Of a DNA stretch of 64,000 nucleotides, positions 17,658-25,744 are shown piece by piece. The position numbers and the translations under genes are program-made. The stretch is from Saccharothrix deserti. Lineage in GTDB: Bacteria > Actinomycetota > Actinomycetes > Mycobacteriales > Pseudonocardiaceae. The notes beneath the pieces were generated by a model. That model worked only from the letters and a program-made list of their open reading frames with translations, did not search any database and was not told where the DNA came from. The stretch spans positions 62,001 through 126,000 of the forward strand of contig NZ_VKAB01000018.1 in the NCBI RefSeq assembly GCF_009769385.1, in the 5' to 3' direction. Positions within the stretch are counted from its first letter, which is position 1, and the number at the start of each line of letters is the position of its first letter.

Positions 17658-17825
17658 AACGTGCTGAGTACGCATGGGGACGGTAAAGTGTGCTCCAGAG
17701 CACCGTCAACACCTTGTTTCCGCTGTCTTTCCTGTTGATCACCTGGTGAGCGCGGGGCCACGTCGCGGGCCCACGTGCTTGAGGTGTGTTGCCCGACGAC
17801 CTACCATCGGCACCATTCGTCGATA

Positions 17826-17842
17826 TGTGCGCATAGTGCACA
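17826..17842. promoter_or_regulatory. IclR-type operator, dehydrogenase side
   Basis: TGTGCGCATAGTGCACA ends 33 bp before the dehydrogenase ATG. It matches the sites at 17641 and 19679 and probably binds the IclR protein encoded at 18864-19658. Confidence 0.75.
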
Positions 17843-17875
17843 TTCGTGCGCTATGCGAGTCGAGAGGAGCCCGAC

Positions 17876-18850
17876 ATGAAGGCCGCCGCGTTGGTCCGAC
17901 CGGGGATCGTCGAGCTCGTCGACGTCGCCGAACCCGAGTGCGGCCCGGACCAGGTGGTGGTGCGCGTGCTCGGCGTCGGGCTGTGCGGCTCCGACCTGGG
18001 CGTGTACTCGGGCAGCAGGCCGGTCCCCCGGACGCCGTGGGTGCTCGGCCACGAGGGTGTGGGCGAGATCGTGGAGGTCGGCGGGCGGGTGCGCGACCGG
18101 CGCGTCGGGCAGCGGGTGGCGATCGAGCCGAACTACTGCTGTTTCGACTGCCCGCCGTGCCGCTCGGGGTTCACCTCGGCGTGCGTCAACCGGGTCGTCA
18201 TCGGGATCGGCGTGCCGGGGCTGATCGCGGAACGCGTGGCGGTGCCCGCCGCGTTCACCTTCCCGGTGGCCGAGCACGTGGCGTTGGTGGACCTGGTGTG
18301 CGCGGAGCCGCTGACCGTGGCGCGGGCCGCGATCCGCCGCGCGGGCATCGCGGCGGGCGACTCGTGCCTGGTCGTCGGGACGGGGTCGCAGGGTCTGTTC
18401 CTGTGCGCGGCGCTGGTCGCGCTCGGCGTGACGCCGCACGTGGTCGAGCCTCATGAGGGACGCCGGGAGCTGGCGGTGTCCCTCGGCGCGGTGGTCGCGG
18501 ACGACGCGGTGCGGGACGTCGACTTCGTGTTCGAGACCTCGGGCGTGCCCGCCGCCCTGCCGCCCGCGCTGTCCCGGCTCGCGCCCGGCGGCACGGCGGT
18601 GCTGATCGGGATCAGCGCGCAGCCGTTGGACCTGACCCTGTGGACGATCGTCTACCGGCAGCTCAAGCTCGTCGGCTCGCTGATCTACGACCACCCGGCC
18701 GACTTCGCCGGCACCGTCGCGGCACTGGAGGACGGCGCGGTCGCACCACACCGCGTGCTGAGGCCGGGATTCCCCCTCGCCGCCGCGCCCGACGCGTTCG
18801 CCGCCGTCCGCTCCACCGCGGGCAAGTGCTGGATCGACCTCACCGCGTAG
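17876..18850 (+). CDS. Zinc-dependent alcohol dehydrogenase (MDR family)
   Basis: A 324-aa medium-chain dehydrogenase. The catalytic zinc site is suggested by CGSDLGVYSG and GHEGVGEIVEVG, the structural zinc by four cysteines in CCFDCPPCRSGFTSAC, and the nucleotide fold by SCLVVGTGSQGLFLCAALVAL. The ATG at 17876 follows GAGAGGAGC. It is divergent from the transporter/QuiC operon and shares its operators, so it may oxidise quinate, shikimate or a related alcohol. The substrate is inferred from neighbours; sequence alone gives only the family. Confidence 0.87.
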   Translation: MKAAALVRPGIVELVDVAEPECGPDQVVVRVLGVGLCGSDLGVYSGSRPVPRTPWVLGHEGVGEIVEVGGRVRDRRVGQRVAIEPNYCCFDCPPCRSGFTSACVNRVVIGIGVPGLIAERVAVPAAFTFPVAEHVALVDLVCAEPLTVARAAIRRAGIAAGDSCLVVGTGSQGLFLCAALVALGVTPHVVEPHEGRRELAVSLGAVVADDAVRDVDFVFETSGVPAALPPALSRLAPGGTAVLIGISAQPLDLTLWTIVYRQLKLVGSLIYDHPADFAGTVAALEDGAVAPHRVLRPGFPLAAAPDAFAAVRSTAGKCWIDLTA

Positions 18851-18863
18851 TCGTTCGGGCCCG

Positions 18864-19658
18864 TCAGTTCAGGCCCATCATGTCGGCCTCGATCATGCGG
18901 ACGGTGCGCAGGATCGAGGGCACGTACTCGCGTTCCACGAGTTCCGGGGTGGTGCGGCCCGCGTGCACCGACACGTTCGCCGCCGCCACGACCCGGCCCG
19001 CCCGGTCGCGCACGGGTGCGGCGGCGCCGCGCAGGCCGTGCTCCAGCTCGGAGTCGACCAGCGCCCAGCCCTGCGCCCTGGCCTTGTCGATCTCCTCGCG
19101 GAGCATGTCGACCGTGCGAACGGTCCGGTCGGTGCGGGTCTCCAGGCGCAGGCGGGCGAGGGAGTCGTCCAGCTCCGCCGGCGACAGGCCCGCGAGCAGC
19201 ACCCGCCCCATCGACGTGGCGTAGGCCTTGAACCGGGTGCCGATGTTGATCCGCACGGTGGCCAGCCGGGTGCTGGGCACCAGCGCCACGTACACGATGT
19301 CGTCGCCGTCCAGCACGGCCAGCGCGGCGGTCTCGTTCAGCTCGCCCGCCAGCTTCCGCAGGTGCGGGTACGCGATCTCGGGCAACGACAGGCCGGACAG
19401 GTAGGCGTAGCCGAGTTCGAGGACGCGGGGCGTGAGCTCGAACCCCCGGGAGTCGCCCGCCACGTAGCCTAGGTCCGCGAGCGTGAGCAGCAGCCGGCGC
19501 GCGGTCGCGCGGTCCAACCCGGTCTCCCGCGCGACCTGCGCGAGGGACTGCCTGGGCCGGGCCGCGGTGAAGGAGCGCATGACGGCCAACGCCCGCGCCA
19601 CCGACTGCACGAAGTGCGGTCCGTGGTCCTCACGACGCCCGATCGGCGGTTCGGCCAT
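18864..19658 (-). CDS. IclR-family regulator (PcaR/PobR-like)
   Basis: A 264-aa IclR protein. It has an N-terminal winged helix (VQSVARALAVMRSF ... LDRATARRLLLTLADLGYV) and an effector domain (about 90-255) with the aromatic-acid subgroup motif GTRFKAYATSMGRVLLAGL. GGAGGG precedes the ATG at 19658. It converges on the dehydrogenase gene with a 13-bp gap. A palindrome at its own promoter (19679-19695) plus copies at 17641 and 17826 indicate autoregulation and control of the quinate/shikimate genes. The inducer may be protocatechuate or a hydroaromatic acid. Confidence 0.9.
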   Translation of the reverse strand: MAEPPIGRREDHGPHFVQSVARALAVMRSFTAARPRQSLAQVARETGLDRATARRLLLTLADLGYVAGDSRGFELTPRVLELGYAYLSGLSLPEIAYPHLRKLAGELNETAALAVLDGDDIVYVALVPSTRLATVRINIGTRFKAYATSMGRVLLAGLSPAELDDSLARLRLETRTDRTVRTVDMLREEIDKARAQGWALVDSELEHGLRGAAAPVRDRAGRVVAAANVSVHAGRTTPELVEREYVPSILRTVRMIEADMMGLN

Positions 19659-19678
19659 GCTCCCTCCGGCTCCCCGAG

Positions 19679-19695
19679 TGTGCGCATCGTGCACA
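19679..19695. promoter_or_regulatory. IclR-type operator at the iclR promoter
   Basis: TGTGCGCATCGTGCACA lies 20 bp upstream of the iclR start codon. It is one mismatch from the 17826 copy, supporting autoregulation. Confidence 0.75.
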
Positions 19696-20009
19696 CCTGG
19701 GCCGAGTGTACTGACGCCCGACGTCCGCGCCGTCCAACTCACCCCGGCCCCGCGTGGCTCACCGGGACTGACCGCCGCACGGACGCGGCCCGCTCCGGCG
19801 GGCCGCGTCACGGCTGCTTCAGGCGCGAACCGGTGTGCCCCGACCGGTTCGCCTTCGCACAACCAGGGAGACAACGCCGGACGATTCGCCGATCCTGGAA
19901 TGGCAGCCTTTCCCGCACGGCCCGGTGCGCGACCGGGCCGTGCCACAGCTCGTCTTCGCCGATCCACTCACCGCCGTCGGAGTCCTGCGAGAACAGGAGA
20001 CTGGTCAGC
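19696..20009. other. Intergenic region with a GC hairpin
   Basis: No convincing gene lies between the iclR promoter and the FAD oxidoreductase. The only clear structure is a perfect 12-bp stem at 19915-19943 (GCACGGCCCGGT pairing with ACCGGGCCGTGC, 5-nt loop), 66 bp before the oxidoreductase start. It could be an attenuator, a leader RNA element or the terminator of an unseen transcript. No T-run follows. Confidence 0.4.
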
Positions 20010-21131
20010 ATGGTCGAACAGGTCGTCGTGATCGGTGCCGGTGTCTACGGCGCGGCGGTGACCGCGTCGCTCACGCGACGGGGTGCCCGGGTCACTGTGG
20101 TGGATGCGGGTGCGCCGGCGAGCGGGACGTCCGGTGCGACGTTCTCGTGGACCAACTCGTGCGGCAAGAAACCGCGGTCGTACCACGACTTCAGCGTCGA
20201 GAGCATGGAAGCTCACCGGCGACTGGCTGCCGACGTGCCCGGCGCCGACTGGTACCACGAGGGCGGCAACCTGGAGTGGACCGCCGACGACAGCGAACGC
20301 GAGGAGCTGCGCAAGAAGGTCGCCGACGTCCTCGACTTCGGGTACGAGGCGCGTTGGCTCACTCGGGCGGAGGCGCTGGAGCTCGAACCCGACATCGACC
20401 CTGCCGGGCTGCCCGCCGACGAGATCGCCTACTTCCCGCGCGAGGGCTGGATCGAACCGACCCGTCTGATCGGTCACCTGCTCTCGAACGCCGTCTCCCG
20501 TGGCGCCGAGGTAGTGAGCGATGACGCCGTCACCGGCCTGGAGGTGAACGCCGGTTCAGTGCGCGCTGTTCAGCTCGCCTCAGGACGGCGGCTCCCGGCG
20601 GACGCGGTCGTCAACTGCGCGGGGCCGCAGGCCGCCCGGATCGCCGAACTCGCCGGGCTGGCTCTCCCGATGCGCAACACGCGCGGCGTGCTCGTCTACA
20701 CCTCGCCGGTCGCGGTCTCGGTGTCCCGTGTCATCCACGCACCGCACGTCCACCTCCGCCCGGACGGCGCCGGACGACTGCTGCTGCACACCCCCGATAC
20801 CGACGAGGCGGCCCACGTGTCCGACACCGGTGAGATCACCGTGGACCAGTCGGCGGTCGACGAGGTGCTGGACGCGGCCCGCGCGCTCTACCCCGGAACC
20901 CGAGCCGCGACCGTGGAAAGCGTCCGGGTGGGTGAACGCCCCATCCCCGGCGACGGCCTGCCGGTGCTGGGACGGGTGGTCGAGCTGCCGAACTTCCACT
21001 TCGCCGTCTCGCACAGCGGCGCGACCCTGAGCGTGCACGCCGGCGATCTGGTCGCGGCCGAGGCGCTCGGCGAGGACCGGAGCGACGCCTTGGCCCCGTT
21101 CCGGTTCGACCGGCTCCGACCACGTGCCTGA
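20010..21131 (+). CDS. FAD-dependent oxidoreductase (DAO/DadA family)
   Basis: A 373-aa flavoprotein. The FAD-binding Rossmann motif is at the N-terminus (VVVIGAGVYGAAVTASL, VTVVDAG), with a DAO-family domain following (GWIEPTRLIGHLL) and the C-terminal GDGLPVLGRV and FHFAVSHSGATLSVHAGDL that close the flavin site. The ATG at 20010 follows CAGGAGA. It is a single-gene unit convergent with the SARP gene (23-bp gap). An amine or amino acid is the usual substrate type; the precise one is unknown. Confidence 0.87.
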   Translation: MVEQVVVIGAGVYGAAVTASLTRRGARVTVVDAGAPASGTSGATFSWTNSCGKKPRSYHDFSVESMEAHRRLAADVPGADWYHEGGNLEWTADDSEREELRKKVADVLDFGYEARWLTRAEALELEPDIDPAGLPADEIAYFPREGWIEPTRLIGHLLSNAVSRGAEVVSDDAVTGLEVNAGSVRAVQLASGRRLPADAVVNCAGPQAARIAELAGLALPMRNTRGVLVYTSPVAVSVSRVIHAPHVHLRPDGAGRLLLHTPDTDEAAHVSDTGEITVDQSAVDEVLDAARALYPGTRAATVESVRVGERPIPGDGLPVLGRVVELPNFHFAVSHSGATLSVHAGDLVAAEALGEDRSDALAPFRFDRLRPRA

Positions 21132-21154
21132 ACGGCGGGGTTGCCCGAACGCCG

Positions 21155-24097
21155 TCACGGGTTGAGCAGCTTCTCCAGCACCGGGTCGGGTTGGACGGCG
21201 GGTGCGGCGAGCTGTGCCTCGGCCCGGCGGGCGTCCAGTGCGGCGCCGGTGCGGTCGCCCTCGGCCGCGCGTGCCCTGGCCCGTTGGCGCAGGATCGCGG
21301 CCTGCCCGTACCGGTCGCCCACGGCGGCGGCGAGTTCGGCCGCACGGTGCAGGTCGGTGACGGCGGCGGTGGTGTCGTTGCGCCGCAACCAGATCTCCGA
21401 GCGGCAGAGCAGGACTTCCCACTCGTCCTCCTGGTTGCCCACCTCCTGGCAGTGCCGGATCGCCTCGTCGATCACCGCGAGGGCCCGGTCCTGCTGGTCC
21501 AGCAGGCAGTGCGCACGCGCGAGACCCGCCAGCGTGATGCTCTCGCCCAGCCGATCACCACGCGCCCGCCGCGCGGCCAGGGACACGGTGAAGCTGTCCA
21601 GTGCCTCCGCGCAACGGTCCAGGCGCAGCAGGATCTCCGCGTGGTTGTGCCACAGGACTCCGGTGATGGGCGAATCGCGGCGGTCGCCGAGCAACTCGAC
21701 GGCCGCGGTCATGTGCTCGAACGCTCCGGTCGTGTCGCCTTGGCGCATGCCGAGCCAGCCCAGGTTGTGCACGGCGCGCACTTCGAGTTCGAGATCACCG
21801 GCCGCACGTGCCAGCTCCAGGCCGCGGAGCAGGCTCTCCCTGGCCTCGTCGACCCGGCCCGCCCGCCAGTCGACGGACGCGAGGGTCGCGAGCGCGACGT
21901 GCTGACCGGCGGTGTCACCGAGTCGGGTGGCGACATCGAGCGCCAGGCGCGACAGCACTTCCAGTTCGTGCCAGCAGCCGCGCTTGTGGGCGAGTGGTTT
22001 GACCAGGGCCAGCAGGTCGATGACGAACCGGGCGGGCTCGGGTTCGAGGGCCGACGCGTGGGTGGCCGCGGCGACCAGGCACGGCAACTCGGTGTCGAAC
22101 CACTGCAAGGCGGCCGTGCGGTCGGGTGACGGCCCGGCCTCGTCGGCGGGGTCGTCGGGGTCGTCGGGGTCGTCCACGACCGCGCGGCCACGTTCCAGGT
22201 ACCAGTCCAGTGCCCGCGCCAGCGCGTGGTTCCGCTCGTCCGCCGACAACTCCTGCTCGGCGACCTCCGCGGCGTACAACCGGAGCAGGTCGTGGATCTT
22301 GAACCGGCCCTCGGCCACCGCTTCCACCAAGCGGACGGCGACCAGTTCGTCCAGCGCGTCCTCCGCGGTCCGCAGGTCGACGCCGACCAGCGCGGCCACC
22401 AACTCGGCGCCGAACTCGGGCACGCCCAGCGTGCCGAGCAACCGGAAGGCCGTGGCCGCCCCGGTCCTGCCGGACTCGGTCCTGCTGTACTCCGCCCTGC
22501 CGGGCTCGGTGCCGGACCGCAGGGCCTCGTAGCTCACCGCGAAACTGGAGCGGACGTCCAGGTCGTCGACGCGCAGTTCGTCCAGCCGCCGCCGCTGGTC
22601 GCCCAGCCGTGCGTGGAACCGGGCGAGCGACCAGTCGGGACGGCCCGCCAGCCGGGCGCCGGCGATCCGCAGCGCCAGCGGGTGGTACCCGCACCGACGC
22701 GCGATTTCCACCGCCGCGTCGTGTTCGGCGGCCACCCGCCGTTCGCCCGCGGTGAGTGCGAGCAGGCGTACCGCATCGGTCTCCTGGAGCACGTGCAGTC
22801 CGACGGGCAGGGCGTCCAACGTGGGCAGCACGACACGACTGGTCACCAGCACCGCGCAGCCGCTGTAGGCGGGCAGCAGGGGCGTCACCTGGCCGGCGGA
22901 GGCGGCGTTGTCCAGGACCAGCAGCAGGCGTCGCCCGGCGAGCATCGACTGGAAACGGGTCTCCGCCTCGGCCTGGCCGGCGGGCAGGTCCCCGCGCGCC
23001 ACACCGAGCGCGCGCAGGAAACGACCCAGCGTCTCGGCCGGAGCCAACGGCACCAGACCGGGGGTGGCGCCCTGGAGATCGGCGTACAGGAGTCCGTCCG
23101 GAAAATCGTCGACGACGGTGTACGCGGCACGCTGCGCCAGCGCGGACTTGCCGATCCCACCGGCTCCGTGGATCACCACCACACGCGATACCGCGCCGAA
23201 CGTCCGCAGCACCCCTCGAATGCGGTCCAACTCGGTGACGCGACCCACGAACGTCGCGGGATTCCTCGGCAGTTCGTGCGGACGTGGTGGCGGCCCGGCG
23301 GTCATCCCGCGCACGACGGCGGGCTTCGCGGCCGTATCGGCGGGCGCCAAATCCGGATCACGCCGGAGAATCGCCTGGTGCAACGAGGAGAGGTCCGGTC
23401 CGGGCTCGACACCCAACTCCTCGATCAGCATCTTCCTGGCCTTGCGGTACATCAACAGCGCCGCGTTGACGTCACCGCGCCGGTAAAGCGCCGACATCAA
23501 CTGGCCGTACGCGCGTTCCCGCAACGGATACCGGTCGACGAGACCGCGCAACCGCTCGATCGCCGCCACGTGGTCGCCCATCGCGATTTTGATGTCCGCG
23601 TAGTCCTCCACCGCCTCGGCGTGTTGTTCGGCGAGCCTGTCGACCACGTCCCGCAACGAGGGCCCGAGTGCGACGTCCTGGGCCGCCTCGCCCCGCCACA
23701 GGGCCAGCGCGGACTCGAACGCGGTCTCGGCGGCGTCGAGCTCCGCGTCCGCGATCGCCTTGCGCGCCCGTCCGAGCGTGCTCTCGAACCGGTGGAGGTC
23801 GATGTCGTCGGGATCGGCCCGCAGCAGGTATCCCGACCGGGTGGTGAGCACCTGCTCGACACCGACCGCGTCGGCGGACAGCAGCGCGCGCAGCTTCATG
23901 ACGTACGTGCGCAGGTTCGGCACGGCGGATCTGGGCGGATCCTGGCCCCACACCTCGGTCACCAGCGCGTCGACCGGCACCTCCCGACCGGCGTTCACCA
24001 GCAGCATCGCGACGACGGTCCTCTGCTTGGCCGCGTTGATCCTGACCTGTCGGCCGGCGGACTGGACCTCCAGCGGCCCGAGCATGCGGAACTGCAC
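21155..24097 (-). CDS. AfsR-like SARP / NB-ARC / TPR regulator
   Basis: A 980-aa signalling regulator. Residues 1-95 form an OmpR-like DNA-binding domain (FRMLGPLEVQSAGRQVRINA), about 100-245 a bacterial transcriptional activation domain, and about 285-560 an NB-ARC ATPase with P-loop GAGGIGKSALA and LLLVLDNAAS. About 620 to the end are TPR-like helical repeats. The GTG at 24097 gives the standard SARP start; an ATG at 24085 is also possible. A 19-bp direct repeat lies just upstream. Such proteins activate secondary-metabolite or developmental genes, but no biosynthetic cluster is adjacent. An acidic DDPDDPDD run interrupts it near residue 640. Confidence 0.9.
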   Translation of the reverse strand: MQFRMLGPLEVQSAGRQVRINAAKQRTVVAMLLVNAGREVPVDALVTEVWGQDPPRSAVPNLRTYVMKLRALLSADAVGVEQVLTTRSGYLLRADPDDIDLHRFESTLGRARKAIADAELDAAETAFESALALWRGEAAQDVALGPSLRDVVDRLAEQHAEAVEDYADIKIAMGDHVAAIERLRGLVDRYPLRERAYGQLMSALYRRGDVNAALLMYRKARKMLIEELGVEPGPDLSSLHQAILRRDPDLAPADTAAKPAVVRGMTAGPPPRPHELPRNPATFVGRVTELDRIRGVLRTFGAVSRVVVIHGAGGIGKSALAQRAAYTVVDDFPDGLLYADLQGATPGLVPLAPAETLGRFLRALGVARGDLPAGQAEAETRFQSMLAGRRLLLVLDNAASAGQVTPLLPAYSGCAVLVTSRVVLPTLDALPVGLHVLQETDAVRLLALTAGERRVAAEHDAAVEIARRCGYHPLALRIAGARLAGRPDWSLARFHARLGDQRRRLDELRVDDLDVRSSFAVSYEALRSGTEPGRAEYSRTESGRTGAATAFRLLGTLGVPEFGAELVAALVGVDLRTAEDALDELVAVRLVEAVAEGRFKIHDLLRLYAAEVAEQELSADERNHALARALDWYLERGRAVVDDPDDPDDPADEAGPSPDRTAALQWFDTELPCLVAAATHASALEPEPARFVIDLLALVKPLAHKRGCWHELEVLSRLALDVATRLGDTAGQHVALATLASVDWRAGRVDEARESLLRGLELARAAGDLELEVRAVHNLGWLGMRQGDTTGAFEHMTAAVELLGDRRDSPITGVLWHNHAEILLRLDRCAEALDSFTVSLAARRARGDRLGESITLAGLARAHCLLDQQDRALAVIDEAIRHCQEVGNQEDEWEVLLCRSEIWLRRNDTTAAVTDLHRAAELAAAVGDRYGQAAILRQRARARAAEGDRTGAALDARRAEAQLAAPAVQPDPVLEKLLNP

Positions 24098-24117
24098 CCA
24101 CCACCACCTTCGTGCTT

Positions 24118-24154
24118 GGTGTTCGCTCGCGGTGCGGGTGTTCGTCCGCGGTGC
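24118..24154. repeat. 18-bp direct repeat before the SARP gene
   Basis: GGTGTTCGCTCGCGGTGC at 24118 is repeated with two changes at 24137, a 19-bp period, immediately upstream of the leftward SARP start. It could be a regulator site or a chance duplication. Confidence 0.5.
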
Positions 24155-24506
24155 AGTGCGGATCTCAGGGGCACGCGGACCGACCGTGCACACGAACAAC
24201 CAGTAGACGCGCGACTCTAGCGCGGCCGGGCGGCCGAAGCTCGTGCCTCCACGTCTCGTTAGGAACGGCAAGAACCGCTCCCGCACCGGGTCCGCTCCCA
24301 GGCCCGCGTGGCGAGCGCTTGCGGCCCCCGACCGTTCACGGTGACCGCCGGCTCGCCGGTCGTGAGTCGCAAGAGGACCACAACGAATCCGCCGGCCGCG
24401 CAATTCCATTGTAGAGCCGTTATACGGGTGGATATACCGCCGCCGGCTACGGTTGTGCCAGATCGAAGAACACAGGATTTTCTCCGAAGGTTTGAAAGGA
24501 CTCCAC
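24155..24506. other. Intergenic region, divergent promoters
   Basis: No gene is visible between the SARP gene and the small secreted protein. The stretch 24400-24450 is AT-rich for this genome, with TATACG and TATACC hexamers that could be -10 elements for the rightward gene. Nothing else could be assigned. Confidence 0.4.
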
Positions 24507-24836
24507 GTGGGAAAGACCAAGCGGATCGTCGGCGCGCTCACCGGTGCGCTGCTCGCGGCCGGGCTGATGACGTTGACCGCCTCGCCCGCCCTGGCGGACC
24601 GCCCCTGCTCCGGCCGTTCTCAGAAGCTGCACTTCATGGGTGAGAAGGACGCCAACTTCGGCGGCAGCGGAATCGTCACGCTCCTCAACTGCCACGCGAC
24701 CAAGCGCAACGCGAGCATCGACGTGAGCCGCGGTTTCGACCCGGATTGCAAGAAGATCCCGTTCGGCGAAACCCGCAAGTTCGAGTACAACAGGCTCAAG
24801 GGCATCGCGGAGTACAACAAGCCGAAGTGGTGCTGA
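24507..24836 (+). CDS. Small secreted cysteine-containing protein
   Basis: A 109-aa exported protein with no recognised family. The GTG at 24507 follows GAAAGGA; a signal peptide (KTKRIVGALTGALLAAGLM...) ends at about ALA-DRPC. The mature ~75 residues are basic and contain four cysteines (RPCSG, LNCHA, PDCKK, and the terminal KWC), fitting two disulfides. It is monocistronic and followed by a strong hairpin. Possible roles include a toxin-like, inhibitory or hyphal-surface protein; none is proven. Confidence 0.75.
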   Translation: MGKTKRIVGALTGALLAAGLMTLTASPALADRPCSGRSQKLHFMGEKDANFGGSGIVTLLNCHATKRNASIDVSRGFDPDCKKIPFGETRKFEYNRLKGIAEYNKPKWC

Positions 24837-24878
24837 TCCCACCCTTGACACGCCGGCCCTCGACGCCGGCTCCGTGAC

Positions 24879-24943
24879 AGCACGGCCACTGCCCGTCTGC
24901 CGGTGTTCCGAACCGGGTGGGGACGGCGGGCAATGGCCGTGCT
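24879..24943 (+). terminator. Terminator-like hairpin after the secreted protein gene
   Basis: AGCACGGCCACTGCCCG pairs with CGGGCAATGGCCGTGCT with one wobble, separated by about 31 nt, 43 bp beyond the stop. Confidence 0.65.
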
Positions 24944-25048
24944 TTCACACGTGGTCGACTCGAATTCCGCGGTGTCGATGTCGCCGCACCCTGATCGGGT
25001 GGTCCGATCCGGTAGTCCGGCCGGTCCGCCGACAGTACGTTGGCGGGC

Positions 25049-25711
25049 ATGACCGAGCGGATCACGCCGCGGCAGTTCCACGACGCCGACGGTGTCGAGG
25101 ACTGGCGCGTGCTGGGTGAAGGGGCGTGCGCGTACTTCCGCACCGGGTCGTTCGCGGCCGGTGCGCGGCTGGTGGCGGCGATCGCGGAGTCCGCCGGCGC
25201 GGACGACCACCAGCCCGATGTCGACGTGCGGCGCGAGGGCGTGGTCGTGCGGCTGATCACGATCGAGGACGACCACTACGGGCTGACCGAGGGCCACGTC
25301 GAGTCGGCCCGGCGGATCTCGGCGGTGGCGCGTGAACTGGGCGTGGCCGCCGATCCGTCCGCCGTGCAGACCGTCCAGCTCACGATCGACGCGCTCGTCG
25401 GCCCCGAGGTGATGCCGTTCTGGCGCGCCGTGCTCGGGTACACCGACCGCCGCGACAGCCCCGAGGACCTGGTCGACCCGCTCGGCCGCAATGCGTCGCT
25501 GTGGTTCCAGGAGATGGACGCGCCACGCACCCAGCGCAACCGGGTCCACGTCGACGTCTGGGTGCCGCACGACCAGGCGGAGGCGCGGGTCGCGGCGGCG
25601 ATCGCGGCAGGCGGTCGGCTGGTCAGCGACGCGCAGGCGCCCGCGTGGTGGACCCTGGCCGACCCGGAGGGCAACGAGGTCGACGTGGCCACCTGGATGA
25701 ACCACGTCTGA
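25049..25711 (+). CDS. Pterin dehydratase-like / VOC fusion protein
   Basis: A 220-aa protein that joins two small folds. Residues about 5-100 resemble pterin-4a-carbinolamine dehydratase (VEDWRVLGEG, DDHQPDVDVRREGVVVRL, GLTEGHVESARRI), but the classic HHP motif is DHQP. Residues about 110-218 are a VOC/glyoxalase-like domain (LTIDALVGPEVMPFWRAVLGY, WTLADPEGNEVDVATW). The start is ATG 25049 rather than the in-frame TTG nine bases upstream. Such fusions are annotated as VOC proteins; the natural substrate is unknown. No phenylalanine hydroxylase gene is nearby. Confidence 0.78.
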   Translation: MTERITPRQFHDADGVEDWRVLGEGACAYFRTGSFAAGARLVAAIAESAGADDHQPDVDVRREGVVVRLITIEDDHYGLTEGHVESARRISAVARELGVAADPSAVQTVQLTIDALVGPEVMPFWRAVLGYTDRRDSPEDLVDPLGRNASLWFQEMDAPRTQRNRVHVDVWVPHDQAEARVAAAIAAGGRLVSDAQAPAWWTLADPEGNEVDVATWMNHV

Positions 25712-25744
25712 CCGGGGTCGGCTGAGGCCCTCGAACGCTCCCCT

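Noticed and set aside
22226..24220. Long plus-strand frame opposite the SARP gene
   Set aside because: No motif or start signal, composition biased to Arg/Gln/His; shadow of a long GC-rich gene.
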